The position numbers were made by a program, and so were the translations under genes. Positions 14,423-24,787 of a stretch of 64,000 bases of DNA are shown piece by piece. The notes under the pieces were generated by a model. That model worked only from the letters and a program-made list of their open reading frames with translations. It searched no databases and was not told the DNA's origin. Position 1 is the first letter of the stretch, and each line of letters opens with the position of its first letter. Source of the stretch: Thecaphora thlaspeos (lineage: Eukaryota; Basidiomycota; Ustilaginomycetes; Urocystidales; Glomosporiaceae); contig UWYS01000003.1 in assembly GCA_900291925.1 (NCBI GenBank), positions 1,240,001 to 1,304,000 of the forward strand, read 5' to 3'.

Positions 14423-15101
14423 CGGGCTTGTAGGGGTCTTTGTGTGGGTTCATGTCGATACGGGGAGTAGGGCGAGGAGTAGCGAGCATGGTTGTGGTGA
14501 GATGGTGGATGGCTGGAACAGGCGAGCATGGTCTCATTGGGACCAGGGCAGCACTCAGGGGCAAGGAGGTTCGAACGTCCCTCCATGGATCGCTCTCTGG
14601 GCTCGGGATGGTGTTGTGACGCTGTGAAGGACGGGCTTGGCCGCATAGCGGCGAGACTTGGTGGCGTCGGGATCGTTGGTGTCGTCTATCGCTGAAGCTG
14701 GTGTAACAGGCTGGAGTGGTCTTTGTGTCGTGGGTTGTAAAAGCAGGGATCGCCTGGCCCAGCCAGACGATCCTACACCGAAAGGTTTCGTGGTCTCGCC
14801 GGGAGACCAGGAGAGACGGCTTGGTGTCGAGGTGGTGCTACCTTGTCGTTATCGAGTATCGAAGCCGCTCGGGCACTCCCTCGTAGGGGTTGGCCAAGTC
14901 GATTGCTGTAGCGCCGGGGCCTCCCATATTGTTGTCGTGATGGGAGTGGTCGGTGGCGTCTCAAGTAAACGACATTTCGCCCGTATCTTGGCCGCTGGTG
15001 ATCGGGTTGAGCTGGAACTTCGTGACGATGTCGGCGGTGGCGTAAGCTACGCTCCCGTTGGAACAAAACGAGCAAAAAAGCGAAAAAGCAAATCTGAGGG
15101 C
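14423..15101. other. Upstream flank of the gag relic, includes repeat copy B
   Basis: Holds copy B of the repeat (14755-14890). On the minus strand at about 15060-14965 a short frame reads ATADIVTKFQLNPITSGQD and stops shortly after; it looks coding but has no recognisable start and no family I can name. It may be debris of the same element. The stretch ends directly against the tRNA-Leu gene. Confidence 0.4.
14755..14890 (-). repeat. Diverged repeat, copy B, between the gag relic and tRNA-Leu
   Basis: Partner of 13031-13130, with about 25 extra bases in the middle (around 14788-14812). On the minus strand the homologous frame ends PSGFDTR-stop, paralleling the gag end in copy A. Confidence 0.6.
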
Positions 15102-15220
15102 TGCACAAGGTGAGATTCGAACTCACGAACCCTAAGGACGAGGGAAATAGCACTCCCAAAGGAACTGCCGTATATTTAATTTCTTAAATCTCGCGCGTTT
15201 AACCCCTTCGCTACTTGTGC
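15102..15220 (-). tRNA. tRNA-Leu(UAA) with intron
   Basis: Reading the minus strand from 15220: acceptor stem GCACAAG pairs with CTTGTGC (15109-15103), discriminator A at 15102. The D arm has GCG/CGC, the anticodon stem CGAGA (15193-15189) and the loop TTTAAG with anticodon TAA at 15186-15184. An intron of about 38 nt starts after G37 (from 15182). The 3' anticodon strand CCTCG leaves one A-C mismatch at the base of the loop. A long variable arm (CCT/AGG stem), typical of leucine tRNAs, follows, then the T arm GTGAG-TTCGAAT-CTCAC, which also forms the B box. Anticodon identity rests on the loop sequence and the class-II variable arm; the intron end could shift by one or two bases. Confidence 0.8.
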
Positions 15221-15889
15221 CCTTCCACCAAAAGAACTTCCGACTTTGTATTCATAAAGGCTTGACAAAATCCCCATACATCGTGGAAGAAAATAATTGT
15301 AACGGAGCTGTCTGTGCAGCACTCGTGCGTACGACGATCTGTTTGAGAGAGCCCGTGTGGGGGAAGCGGGTGACGGCTACCTAGACTTGGCCGGGTGCTG
15401 GCGGAGGAGATTGAGTGTGCGTTGTGGGCAGTCAGGTTACGTGGTGGTGGGTGGGTGTGACATCGATGGCGGCGAGGTGTGGCTGAGATGATCGATGTCT
15501 CTTCGAAAGGGCCGAGGCGCGCGAGGAAGTCTAATTCACAGGGGGGCCTGCCGGCCCCGGGCTGCTGCGATGACTCGCCCGGCCACAGAGGGGGCGAGGG
15601 TGTGCAGGGAAATTCCGACGATGTTGGCCATCGGCGAGCCTCCGATTTGCCGCTTGACAGCGCGGCGGCCCAACTGCTCTAGAGTTAGCTCTGGCCTCCC
15701 AAGCCTCGACCTCGGCCTCGACGCCGCTCCCTTCCTCCTTCCATTCTCGCCCACCTCCTTTGACCATCAGCCCCCTCTCCACCTTTCTCGACTCGTCATT
15801 GTTTGCGTTACGGCCGCCCCCACCCGCGCAACAGCCCATACCGACCGGGACACCCGTCCGCGCCCTTCTTTGCTCCAGCCAGCGCCATC
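15221..15889. other. Intergenic region and 5' leader of the CorA-type gene
   Basis: No gene seen. The last 200 bases are pyrimidine-rich with many CCTC and CCCC runs, consistent with a promoter and leader. The downstream frame is open back to 15803 without an ATG before 15890. Confidence 0.5.
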
Positions 15890-18800
15890 ATGTCGTCTCC
15901 CTCGCGCTACTACGGCTCCCAGCCAAGCAGACGCGCCGTATCGCCAACCCTCTCCGACGACGCCTTCGAAGATTGCCGCCGCTCTACCGATCACCAGGAC
16001 CACCAGCTCCAGCAGGACATCGACGCCGCCAGGCAGATGCACAAGGCCCGCGGCCGCGATTCCCCCCCACTCTCGGCCTCGGCAGCAGCCACAATACTCT
16101 CCGATAGCGGGCCGCGCTCCCGCAAGATCTCCAACGCCAATAACAACAGGGCAGACGATAACGACAACGATGCCGAGCCCTACTATCACGACGGAATGTC
16201 TCGATCCCCCACCGCCATCCCGCACCGCTCCGGCCCCTCTACCGTCACGGCTCGCTTCTACCAGCAGCAACGCCACGGTTCAAACATCAGCCTCGACAGC
16301 CAGCAGCACTACATCGACCATAGGAACCAGGCCCACTCGCTCAGCGTCCATGCCACTTCGCCCTTGGCCCTCCGCGCAAAGTCGTCGCTCTCGCGCACCC
16401 CGATGCGCAGCCCCAATGTCTATTTTGGCGGCAACCCGCACGACGAGGACCACGACGAAGTGGCCGTCGCCGACGACGCACACAGCGGCAACTTCGAGCA
16501 CCCCGGCCTAGGCCAGCGGAGGGCGAGCAGGCAATCAGACTCGGCCCACTCCGGCAGCCGCGAGCACGTGCACCGCTACGGCGGCGTCGGGGCTTCATCG
16601 CCGCGCACCGTGTCGCGCAGGCCATCGATGCTCGAGGACGACGTCTGCTTCCCCATGCACGATCAGCATCTCGCCGACGCCGAAGCTGGCGGGCCAAGCC
16701 TCGAGCACGGCGGCTACGACGACCGCGATGCGCATCACCTCCACCACCACCACGAGGACCGTTCGATCCCTCCAGGCTACCCGTTCAACTTCGACATAAA
16801 GGCGCTCGAGGACTTTGCCACCGAGGAGCGCGAGAGGATTGGCATGTCCAACTCCTGGACCAATGCCGGCCCCGCCTCGGGCCTCCGCATCCGCAACCAG
16901 GCCGCCTCCCAGAAGGGCACCGGCGGTCCCGCCTACGGCTTCTCACCCGATAGTGACGATGCCACCTTCTACAGCAGGCGGCCCCGGAAGCTCAGTGCAT
17001 CGGCGGGTGCGCTGGGGAGCAGCAAGTACCAGCGGAAGCTGGCGCTGTTCGAGGGCGGCGGCAGCGCGCCGCCTCCTGTGGCCGGCGCGGGCGCTAGCGC
17101 CAGCATCATGCACAGCAGACCGCCGCCGGCCAACGAGCGCTCCAAATCCAACGCAAAGACACCCCTGCTAGACAAGGATTCTCTGCCGAGCTATCACGGC
17201 ACCCACGACGAGGGGCGAACCGGCCCGACCCGGATGCAGTCGAGCAGCGCCCTCAGCGCGCCCAACGTGGGCCGAGCGCGCTCCGGAACTGGTGCCTACA
17301 GCGGTGGCGAAAAACCGTATCGCTTCACCTTCTACTCGAACGCGCTGCCCAACACGATCCACGCTCGCCACCTTGCGGAGCTGCCTGCCGAGGGACAGAC
17401 GTTTGAGGAGCTCTTCACCGGCCGACCACCGTCGCCTGACCCTTCGCCGCAGGACAGCAACGCCGGAGGCGCCAGCGGCGAACCCAGCCGCGCTCCCAGC
17501 CGTGCGCCCACGATCAACACCAGCAACACAGCGAAGCCCTCGTCGCTCGGACAGGCCCTCGCCGGACTCAGCAGGATGGAAGGGAGTACGGCGCCGCCGA
17601 CGGACGCCAACACGCCCCTTCAGATGACTGAGGCTCAGATGAACGGGACGCGTCCTCTCAGCGGGCTGGCACCCGGAAACGGCAAGAACGGCCTCAATGC
17701 ATCAGCGAGGGCGCTCCCCGGTGGAGGGATCCGGATGGACCAGGATCCAGAGGCCAACACATGGTGGCTCGACGTGCTCTCGCCGACCGATCAGGAGATG
17801 AAGCTGCTCAGCCGCGTCTTTGGCATCCACCCGCTGACGACCGAGGACATCCTGATGGAGGAGACACGCGAAAAGATTGAACTCTTCCGCAACTACTACC
17901 TCGTCTGCTTCCGCTCGTTCGACCAGGACCCGTACAGCCCCACCTACCTTGAGCCGCTCAACATGTACATCATCGTCTTCCGCGAGGGCACGCTTTCATT
18001 CCACTTCCGCGGGACGCCGCACCCGCAGAACGTCCGCCGACGCATCAAGCAGCTCAAGGACTACATCAACGTCACGTCTGACTGGATCTCGTACGCCCTC
18101 ATCGACGACATCACCGACGCTTTTGGCCCGCTGATCCAGAGCATCGAGTACGAGGTAGACAGCATCGACGAGCTGGTACTGATCCTCAAGGAGGCCGAGC
18201 AGTGCGACATGCTCAGGAGGTAAGTGTCGGCGCAGGCAGCTCGGCAGGCTGGCGTCCAACCTATCATCGTCGTGGAACCTCCGCAGCTAACCAATATCGC
18301 TGCCTCTTCGCCCCGCCACCGCTTGCGCACCGCGTCGCACAGGATCGGCACATGCCGCAAAAAGGTCATGGGCCTCTTGCGTCTGATGGGCAACAAGGCG
18401 GACGTCGTCAAGGGTCTGGCGAAGCGGTGCAACGAAAACTGGTCGGTGGCGCCCAAGAGCGACATTGGACTGTACCTCTCCGACATCCAGGACCACCTGA
18501 TCACCATGACGCAGAACTTGAACCACTACGAAAAGATTCTTTCACGCTCGCACTCCAACTACCTCGCCCAGATCTCAATCGAGATGACAGACGCCAACAA
18601 CCAGATCAACGACGTTCTCAGCAAGCTCACCGCGCTGGGTACCGTGATTGGTGAGTTGGGACTACCGCGCGGCTGGATCCGCGCTGTCGTGGCAGATGGA
18701 AGAACACAAGCTGATTCACCACCAATCTTACATTGTCTTTTGTTGGGTCGATGATTGCGCGCGCCGTCAACAGTTCCGATGAACGTCATCACCGGTCTGT

Positions 18801-18937
18801 GGGGTATGAACGTCCACGTTCCCGGCCAGGACGACGAGACGACACTACGCTGGTTCGGCGGCATCTGCGCCGTCATGGTCGTTCTCGCCGTCTCGGGCTA
18901 CATTGCCACCACACGATACCTCGAACGAAACCGCTAA
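15890..18937 (+). CDS. CorA-family magnesium transporter, Alr1/Mnr2-like
   Basis: Divalent-metal (Mg2+) channel of the plasma or vacuolar membrane. Exons are 15890-18219, 18343-18650 and 18774-18937 (933 residues); introns 18220-18342 (GTAAGT) and 18651-18773 (GTGAGT) close in phase 2 and phase 1. The first ~600 residues are a disordered cytosolic region rich in Ser, His and Arg, with a HHLHHHH run. The CorA domain begins near WWLDVLSPTDQEMKLLSRVF and continues through HPLTTEDILMEETREKIE, the long coiled stalk, and the two C-terminal membrane helices. The selectivity signature GMN appears in GLWGMNVHVPG at the start of the loop between them, and the last helix is FGGICAVMVVLAVSGYIA. The long N-terminus and absence of a mitochondrial presequence favour Alr1/Mnr2 over Mrs2. 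Vacuolar versus plasma-membrane location cannot be read from sequence. Confidence 0.9.
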
Positions 18938-19500
18938 AGCGACGCCGCCCCGTCCCCGACGTCTTCCCCCCTCTTATTCTCTCTCTCTTTCTCTCTCGTT
19001 ACCTTACACATCCGTCCTCTATCTAGTCCACGCACCGCATCCTGTCTCCTACATTCCCTGGATTCAGTCTGGGATCGTCACATGCCCTTCATCTATCTGC
19101 AACCAATCCCTTCTCTTAGCCTGCATCAACAAACGCAAGACAGAGCCAACGCGCGAGACTGAGCGTGCGATCGTGGCATTACAAGATAGGACAACGGAGC
19201 ACAGGTATGAACGCCCGCTGACGTGGGCTCGCATAACGCTCGGTGCGATGGCGCGCCCGACGTAGCAGGACGTGTGAGGCAAGACAGAGGTAGGCGTGGG
19301 GGAATCAAGGGACATGCAAAACGTAGCTCGTAAGGGGTCGTGCGACGGTGAAAGTACATGAAGCGACCAAGAACGAAAAGAAAGCTAAGGGTATCTTGAC
19401 GTTCCATGTGGCTCCGCGGGGGATGGGGGAGGGGATAAAAATTGCGAGATCACCCCCCCCTCTCTATCTCCTTTCGGCGGCGGGGAAAACGCTGCAACGT
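18938..19500. other. Convergent intergenic region
   Basis: Separates the 3' ends of the CorA-type gene and the sugar transporter. It starts with a TCTC-rich tract (about 18970-19000). A frame of 120 codons (18903-19265) overlaps the CorA gene end and has no coding signature. Presumably 3' untranslated sequence. Confidence 0.5.
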
Positions 19501-21770
19501 CTATCGCGACGAGGCGCTCTCAGAGTGCGGCGAAGGCGTGGCATCCCTCGTGTCGATTGCCTGGTCGCCGCCGTTCTTCTCCTTGTGCACGCCACTGCCG
19601 CCCTCGAGGTCGTCCTTGAGGTCGGCAATGGTAAAGTCCTCGTTGATGAGGTTTCCCTTGGTGTCGTAGCGGCGCGGCGTCTCCCTCTCTTTCCTGACGA
19701 TGTCATGAGGGTCGACCTTGGACGAGATGGCAAAGATGGCCGACATCTCTTCGAGCGAACGTCCCGAACACTCGGGGAAGATCCACCAACTTGCAATCGT
19801 GATGGCAAAGTTGAGCGCGGCAAAGGTGGTGTAGGTGTGGTGGCCGATGTTCTGCTGCATGTAGGGGACGACCATGACGACCATGAAGTTGAACAGCCAG
19901 TTGGCCGAGGTGCTGATGCCGTTCGCCTGGGCTCGGATCGAGAGCGGCGTGATCTCGGCGGGGTAGAGCCACGACAAGCCGAGCCAACCAAAGGCAAAGA
20001 AGCTGTTGAAGACGAAGAAAAAGACGGTCGAGACGACGCCTGGTCCGCTGCCCGTCGACGTGAGGGCGGGCGAGCCCATGACCGATAGGATGATCATAGA
20101 GACCGTCTGGCCGGCGGCACCCCAGATCATCAGCTTGCGCCTGCCCATCCTCTCAATGACGAACACGGTGATCCAGCTGGCAAGGAAGTACTCGGTACCG
20201 TTGGCGGCGGCCACGATGCGCGCCGTGACGTCGCTGAAGCCGAGTTGTTCCTGGAGCGTCTTTCCGATGTAGTAGGTGACCTGGAGGTGCGAGCGAGCGA
20301 GAGGGGGACGATGCGCAACGTAGAAGATGGGCAGCAAGGTCCATGGCGTAGAGTGTCAGCCCGTGGCCTGGTGTGGCACAAACCGACGGTCGGGTACGGC
20401 GGAAGCGAGCCACTTACCAGGTTGATACCCGTCAGTTGCTGGAACATCTGCGAGGTGAAGCCAAGCATGGTCCTGTGGAAGTTGCGCTCGGGACCGTTGG
20501 TGAAGATGTCGGTGAACTTGGCCTTCTTGAGCACGTTGACCGAAGAGCGCATCTCGTTGATCTTGAGTTCGACGCCGGGGTCGTCGATAGGCACATCGTC
20601 GAGAGCAGCGATGACGGAGCGGGCCTCCTCTTCGCGATCCCTAAGCATTAGCCAACGGGGCGACTCGGGCAGCCAGATGGTAATGAAGGTAGGCAGAATG
20701 AGAAGGAGCTGGAACGCAATGGGCACTCGCCACGCGGCATCCGAGGGGTCTGGTAAAGGGAAGAGGCGAGAAGGAGAAACGGAGAATAGGAGAAGGAAGA
20801 AGACTGAGGGTCAGTGATCGCTCTAGGCCGTCGAGTCTGCCTTCCAGACCTCCCGTATCGACACTCACCGACCCAGAAGAAGGCGAAGTCGATCTGTAGT
20901 CAGACGAAGGGCAAAGGTGAGGAAAGCGAGTCGAGGGTAGGGAAAGAGGTCGCGGTCACAAAAGGAAAGGTCGGGACGAGGACCAGTGTTTCGGTACTGC
21001 GCCTGACAAGGTCTCTGGCGGCCGATACCCACCCAGTAACTCAGAGCGATGCCTCCGGTGATCATGGCACCTGGGAAGATTTGGAGAAGAGAGGAAGGGA
21101 AGGGAGCATAGATATCTCATTAGATGCTACGTTCTGCTAGGAGGGGCACGACTCCCGACTGCGCGTGGCGATTTTTGACAGGGCGAGCTTTGACAGCGCG
21201 GCCTCAGCGGCGAGGCAGCGAGTGTCAAAGACTTTTTCGGAACTCACCCTCGACCATGATGAGCATTCCACGCTTGTGCGGTGGAGAGCACTCGCTCTGC
21301 CATACAGGGATGGCGGCGGTGTGCATTCCGTTGCCAATACCGAGGATGACGCGGAAGGCGAAGAGCATGTCGAGGTTGTACGAAGCGGTGCATCCGATAC
21401 AGCCGATGGCCATGATGATGGAGCCGATCCAGATGTTCTTCCTTCGACCCAGCTTGTTTCCGAGGTAGAGCTGCGAGATGGCTCCGGCAAAGCATCCGAG
21501 CTCGTAGACGCCCGTGACGAGGCCCTGGAGGAGCGACTCGCTGGAGCTGGCGTTGACATTGGCGTTGGTGGTGTCAATCTCGGGGAATTGCTCGATCCAC
21601 GACGGCAGCGTGTATAGCGAGCCAAGCACGCCCTGGTCGTAGCCGAACAGAAGGAAACCAGCGCTGGCGGCGAAGCCGATGGCCCAGCTGAGCCGGATGC
21701 CCCTAAAGCCAAGGAAGGTGGGGACATTGCCCGTCTCGGGCGTGCCGGGCTTGAAACCCGTGAGCGTCAT
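19501..21770 (-). CDS. MFS sugar transporter (hexose/lactose-permease type)
   Basis: Twelve-helix proton-coupled or facilitative sugar transporter. Exons (minus): 21770-21248, 21070-21033, 20893-20869, 20749-20418 and 20280-19501, giving 565 residues. All four introns have GT donors (GTGAGT, GTGGGT, GTGAGT, GTAAGT) and AG acceptors, and the phases close, including micro-exons of 38 and 25 nt. Sugar-porter motifs are present: GYDQGVLGSL in TM1, GRRK between TM2 and TM3, RVILGIGNGM, PESPRWLM after TM6, FQQLTGIN in TM7, ERMGRRKLMIWG between TM8 and TM9, and YPAEITPLSIRAQ. The N-terminus MTLTGFKPGTPETG is short and the C-tail is charged. Substrate cannot be assigned; the motif set fits fungal hexose, lactose or quinate-like permeases. 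Confidence 0.9.
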
Positions 21771-24700
21771 AACTGCGACTGTCTCGAAGGCGGATGTCGG
21801 CCGAGGCTAGTTGGTGCGGGTGTGAGTGGCGTGGCCGGATGGCGGTGTTGGGGGAGGGACGGCTAGAAGAGGGGGTGCTTTGAGGGGGGAAGGGGAATGC
21901 GTCACGTGCCAGCAGGCGACGTGGTCGATCACGCTGCGGGTGGTGGCCTTGCGCCGCCCGCCGACCTGTTTTTGCTGCCCGCCCACCGCCCTTCTGCCCG
22001 CATCTCGCATGAATCTATGCCTGTTGTCCGTCCTGCCGCGCGAGAGACGAGCCTGGGAATGACAAGGTGACGGGCGTTGCGTTCATCTCACCTCTCCTTA
22101 AGTAGGAGAGTAGGTCGGGGCGCTTCCGTGCCGTCGCGTCGTCCCCACCTCGTTGAGCGCGACGCTCTGTAGCCGTGGGCCGGACGGACGGACCGGGCTT
22201 GAAGGGCACGAGTCCGGCGAGATGCCAGCAAGCGCCACGCCATCGAGCGGCGGCAGGCGCGGGGGAGAGACCAGGGAGCTTCGCCGTCCGACGCCATCAT
22301 CGGGCGTTTTCGTGCGGAGAAAAGGGCACTTTCACCCTCAACGGTCGACGCGGAGCTGCCTGCTGCCTGCTGCCTGCTGCCTGCTTGGTGACGCGCAGCA
22401 AAGGTACAATGGGAGTATGTAGGTGCAAGTCGCCGATGGGCTGGGATGCTGGGGGCCGGTGGGGCGAACGGGCGGCTGAACGGGCGGAGCTGAGCATCAT
22501 CGGCACGGAGTTGAGTTTACCGGTCCAAGCGGCGACAGGCTCGGCGGCAGCGGAAGGCGGCACGCCTGTCAGAAGTCCTTACTGGGGTCAAAGGCAGCAG
22601 AGCTGCGGAGAAGAGCGCGCGAGCAGGCAAGCAAGCAAGGTCGGGCGCGTGTGGGGAGACTTGCTCAGCGCTAGCGTGAGCTACTACTGTAACTCACGAC
22701 TGTATGTACAGTAGAAAGGCACCTGGTCTGCCTATCGCAGCAAGGGTGACGTGGTGCCCCAGAAGCAGCAGCCTGCACACATGCAGAGCCGCCTAGCTGC
22801 TTTAGGCGAGACTATGGTCGGCTTGTCTGCCATGCGGGTGGAGGCGGTACAGCAGCATGTACACCAAGCCAGAGGGCCCCCTCCTGCCGCGGGCTCCTTT
22901 GAGACGGGAGCCAGCCCCTACATACATACATACTCGATCGCGTCCTCGCCACTGCTGCCTGGACTGAACGTACACCAGCGGATGCCTTTCTGAGAGGTGG
23001 ATTGGCATATGTCATATGGGACGTACATACATACCACTGCACATCCAGACTGGGCCAAGTGGCGCAGAGGACCACAGTGAAATTACCGAAAACGGGCGAG
23101 CACGAGGGGCAGCGGGGCAAGAGTCAGGTGAAGTTGCGGGGGAAGGGAGCGGGGCACCTTTCCAGACAGGGAGCCAAACCAAGGTACGTGATTGGGCGTC
23201 AAATGACTCCCCTTTTTAAAGCAGGCGGTCACGGGTGCAGCGCCTAGCGTCGTCGTTGTACTGTATTCAGATTCCTGCCTGGCCTCTTGCCTCTTTTCCC
23301 CTTGCTGATCCGCGTAGAGTCTCCGCTCACACACACTGTACGCAAGTCGACAGTTTAGTTGCCGCGAGGAGGAGGTCTATGTAAGTTACCTACTGTACAT
23401 ACATAGTCAAGTAGTTAACCAGAACCTCGCGCTCAAGGTCAGTAGCGTACAGTCCCAAGGAGCGTCTTGCGTGGCGGCCAGGATGAGAAGACTGATGATG
23501 TGGGGAGAGGTGTGTTCCTGCCGTCTAGCCGACCATGGTCTCTGCTCTCGTGGACTTGAAGCGGCTTGCTTAGATTAATTTCCTCGTGGCGTCCGGCGAA
23601 GCCCAAGATGGGATGGACAATGCATGTATGTACGTACATACTGTATACAGTCATTTCTTACAACCGCACAGAATTGCTTGGCCTCGATCTCTCCGTCGCT
23701 ATCGGACAGAGCAGCTGTCATCCTCCGGATCCCGTCAATGGCAGGAGTGGAGCGTCCACTCTGCGGATATGATCGAAGGACGGCCCAGTGTCACCGCAGC
23801 AGCCGGGTCGGAGCGAAGAGGATGGTGAGGTCATTCGAACGAGCGGAGAGTGCGTGGGGTGAGGTCTGCCAAGAGCTGCAACCATCAGAGCGAGGACCTT
23901 TGCGCGCTTAGTGCGTGGCAGTTTGCCGAGCAGCCCCTCCCGTCCAGCCCTGCGATCGCTTACAGGCAGGCGACCGCATAGCGAACTCCTTCAGCACCAT
24001 CTCTCGGCCGCCCTCGACCATGACCACGAGACTGGACCGCAATTCCCCATGCCCCCCACAGCAAGAGAAAACGGCGAGACACGGCATCACAGCAGCATCG
24101 CAAACTCACAAGAGTGAAACCGGAAGAATTTCAAACACCCCCCTCTTGGCTGCTTACCAATGATCCGGCCGTCGTTCCTTGCCTCGTCCGCATCATGCCA
24201 TGAAAAGAGTATTGTACTGCAGGGGGGGGATAGATTCGAGCGGAGAGATGGGCCCTTTGTCTCGTCCGCCTTGGGCCGGACTATCGTAGGGACATCTAAC
24301 CACAATTAGTTACTTGAAAATTGTCCGCAGCACCAAGCAGGATGGCAGGCCTCTTCGGAACAGCCGGAAGATGTCGGCGACTTGGAAGCGAACCCCTATT
24401 CGGCGAGCAAGGGGGTTGGCTTTGAGAGCAGCGATTGACACCTTTGAGGCTGCGGCAGGACGGTGCGTACAGTACCTAGAACGCCGCGAGTTACATGCCA
24501 CTCGCAGTGACATCCATCGTCTGCTGAGGCCGTGAATAGTCGCCGAGTAGAAGGACTGCGCAGACCATCTCGTCGCTCTTCATACGCGGCCACGCGGTCA
24601 TCCTTGGATAGTATCTAGGCTTTGTATGTGATTCTGAGCGTTCGTCGAGTCCAACGTGATACATACAGGCGCGGCCGAAGGAGAGAGATAAGGGACGGAG

Positions 24701-24787
24701 AAGGTGAACAAATCATATCTAGGCGGAAGGTAGAGTTCATGGTGGTGGTCTTGAGGATCATGACGAGGCAGGCGGGCCGGTGCGCTT
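21771..24787. other. About 3 kb without a gene, rich in TACATACA motifs
   Basis: Lies upstream of the sugar transporter (its promoter is the left part) and downstream of the lipase gene. No frame has a recognisable domain or a closed splice model. It contains a CTGC-type tandem repeat (about 22355-22385) and recurrent, partly palindromic TGTACATACATA-type motifs (about 22697-22714, 22918-22937, 23019-23033, 23392-23406, 23622-23651, 24653-24667). Base composition is more AT-rich than the neighbouring genes in places. A long noncoding transcript or eroded repeats are possible but not shown. Confidence 0.5.
22697..23651. repeat. Cluster of TACATACA/GTATGTAC motifs
   Basis: Five short related tracts in about 950 bases: CTGTATGTACAGTAG near 22700, TACATACATACATACTC near 22919, ACGTACATACATACC near 23020, CTGTACATACATAG near 23393 and CATGTATGTACGTACATA near 23623. 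Several are palindromic or near-palindromic. The spacing is irregular, so this is a dispersed motif and not a tandem array. Confidence 0.6.

Noticed and set aside
13225..14646. 473-codon minus frame overlapping the gag-like frame
   Set aside because: It is Ser/Arg/Pro-rich without the ordered blocks and runs in a different frame over the clearly coding C-terminal half; only its first part could be the true leader.
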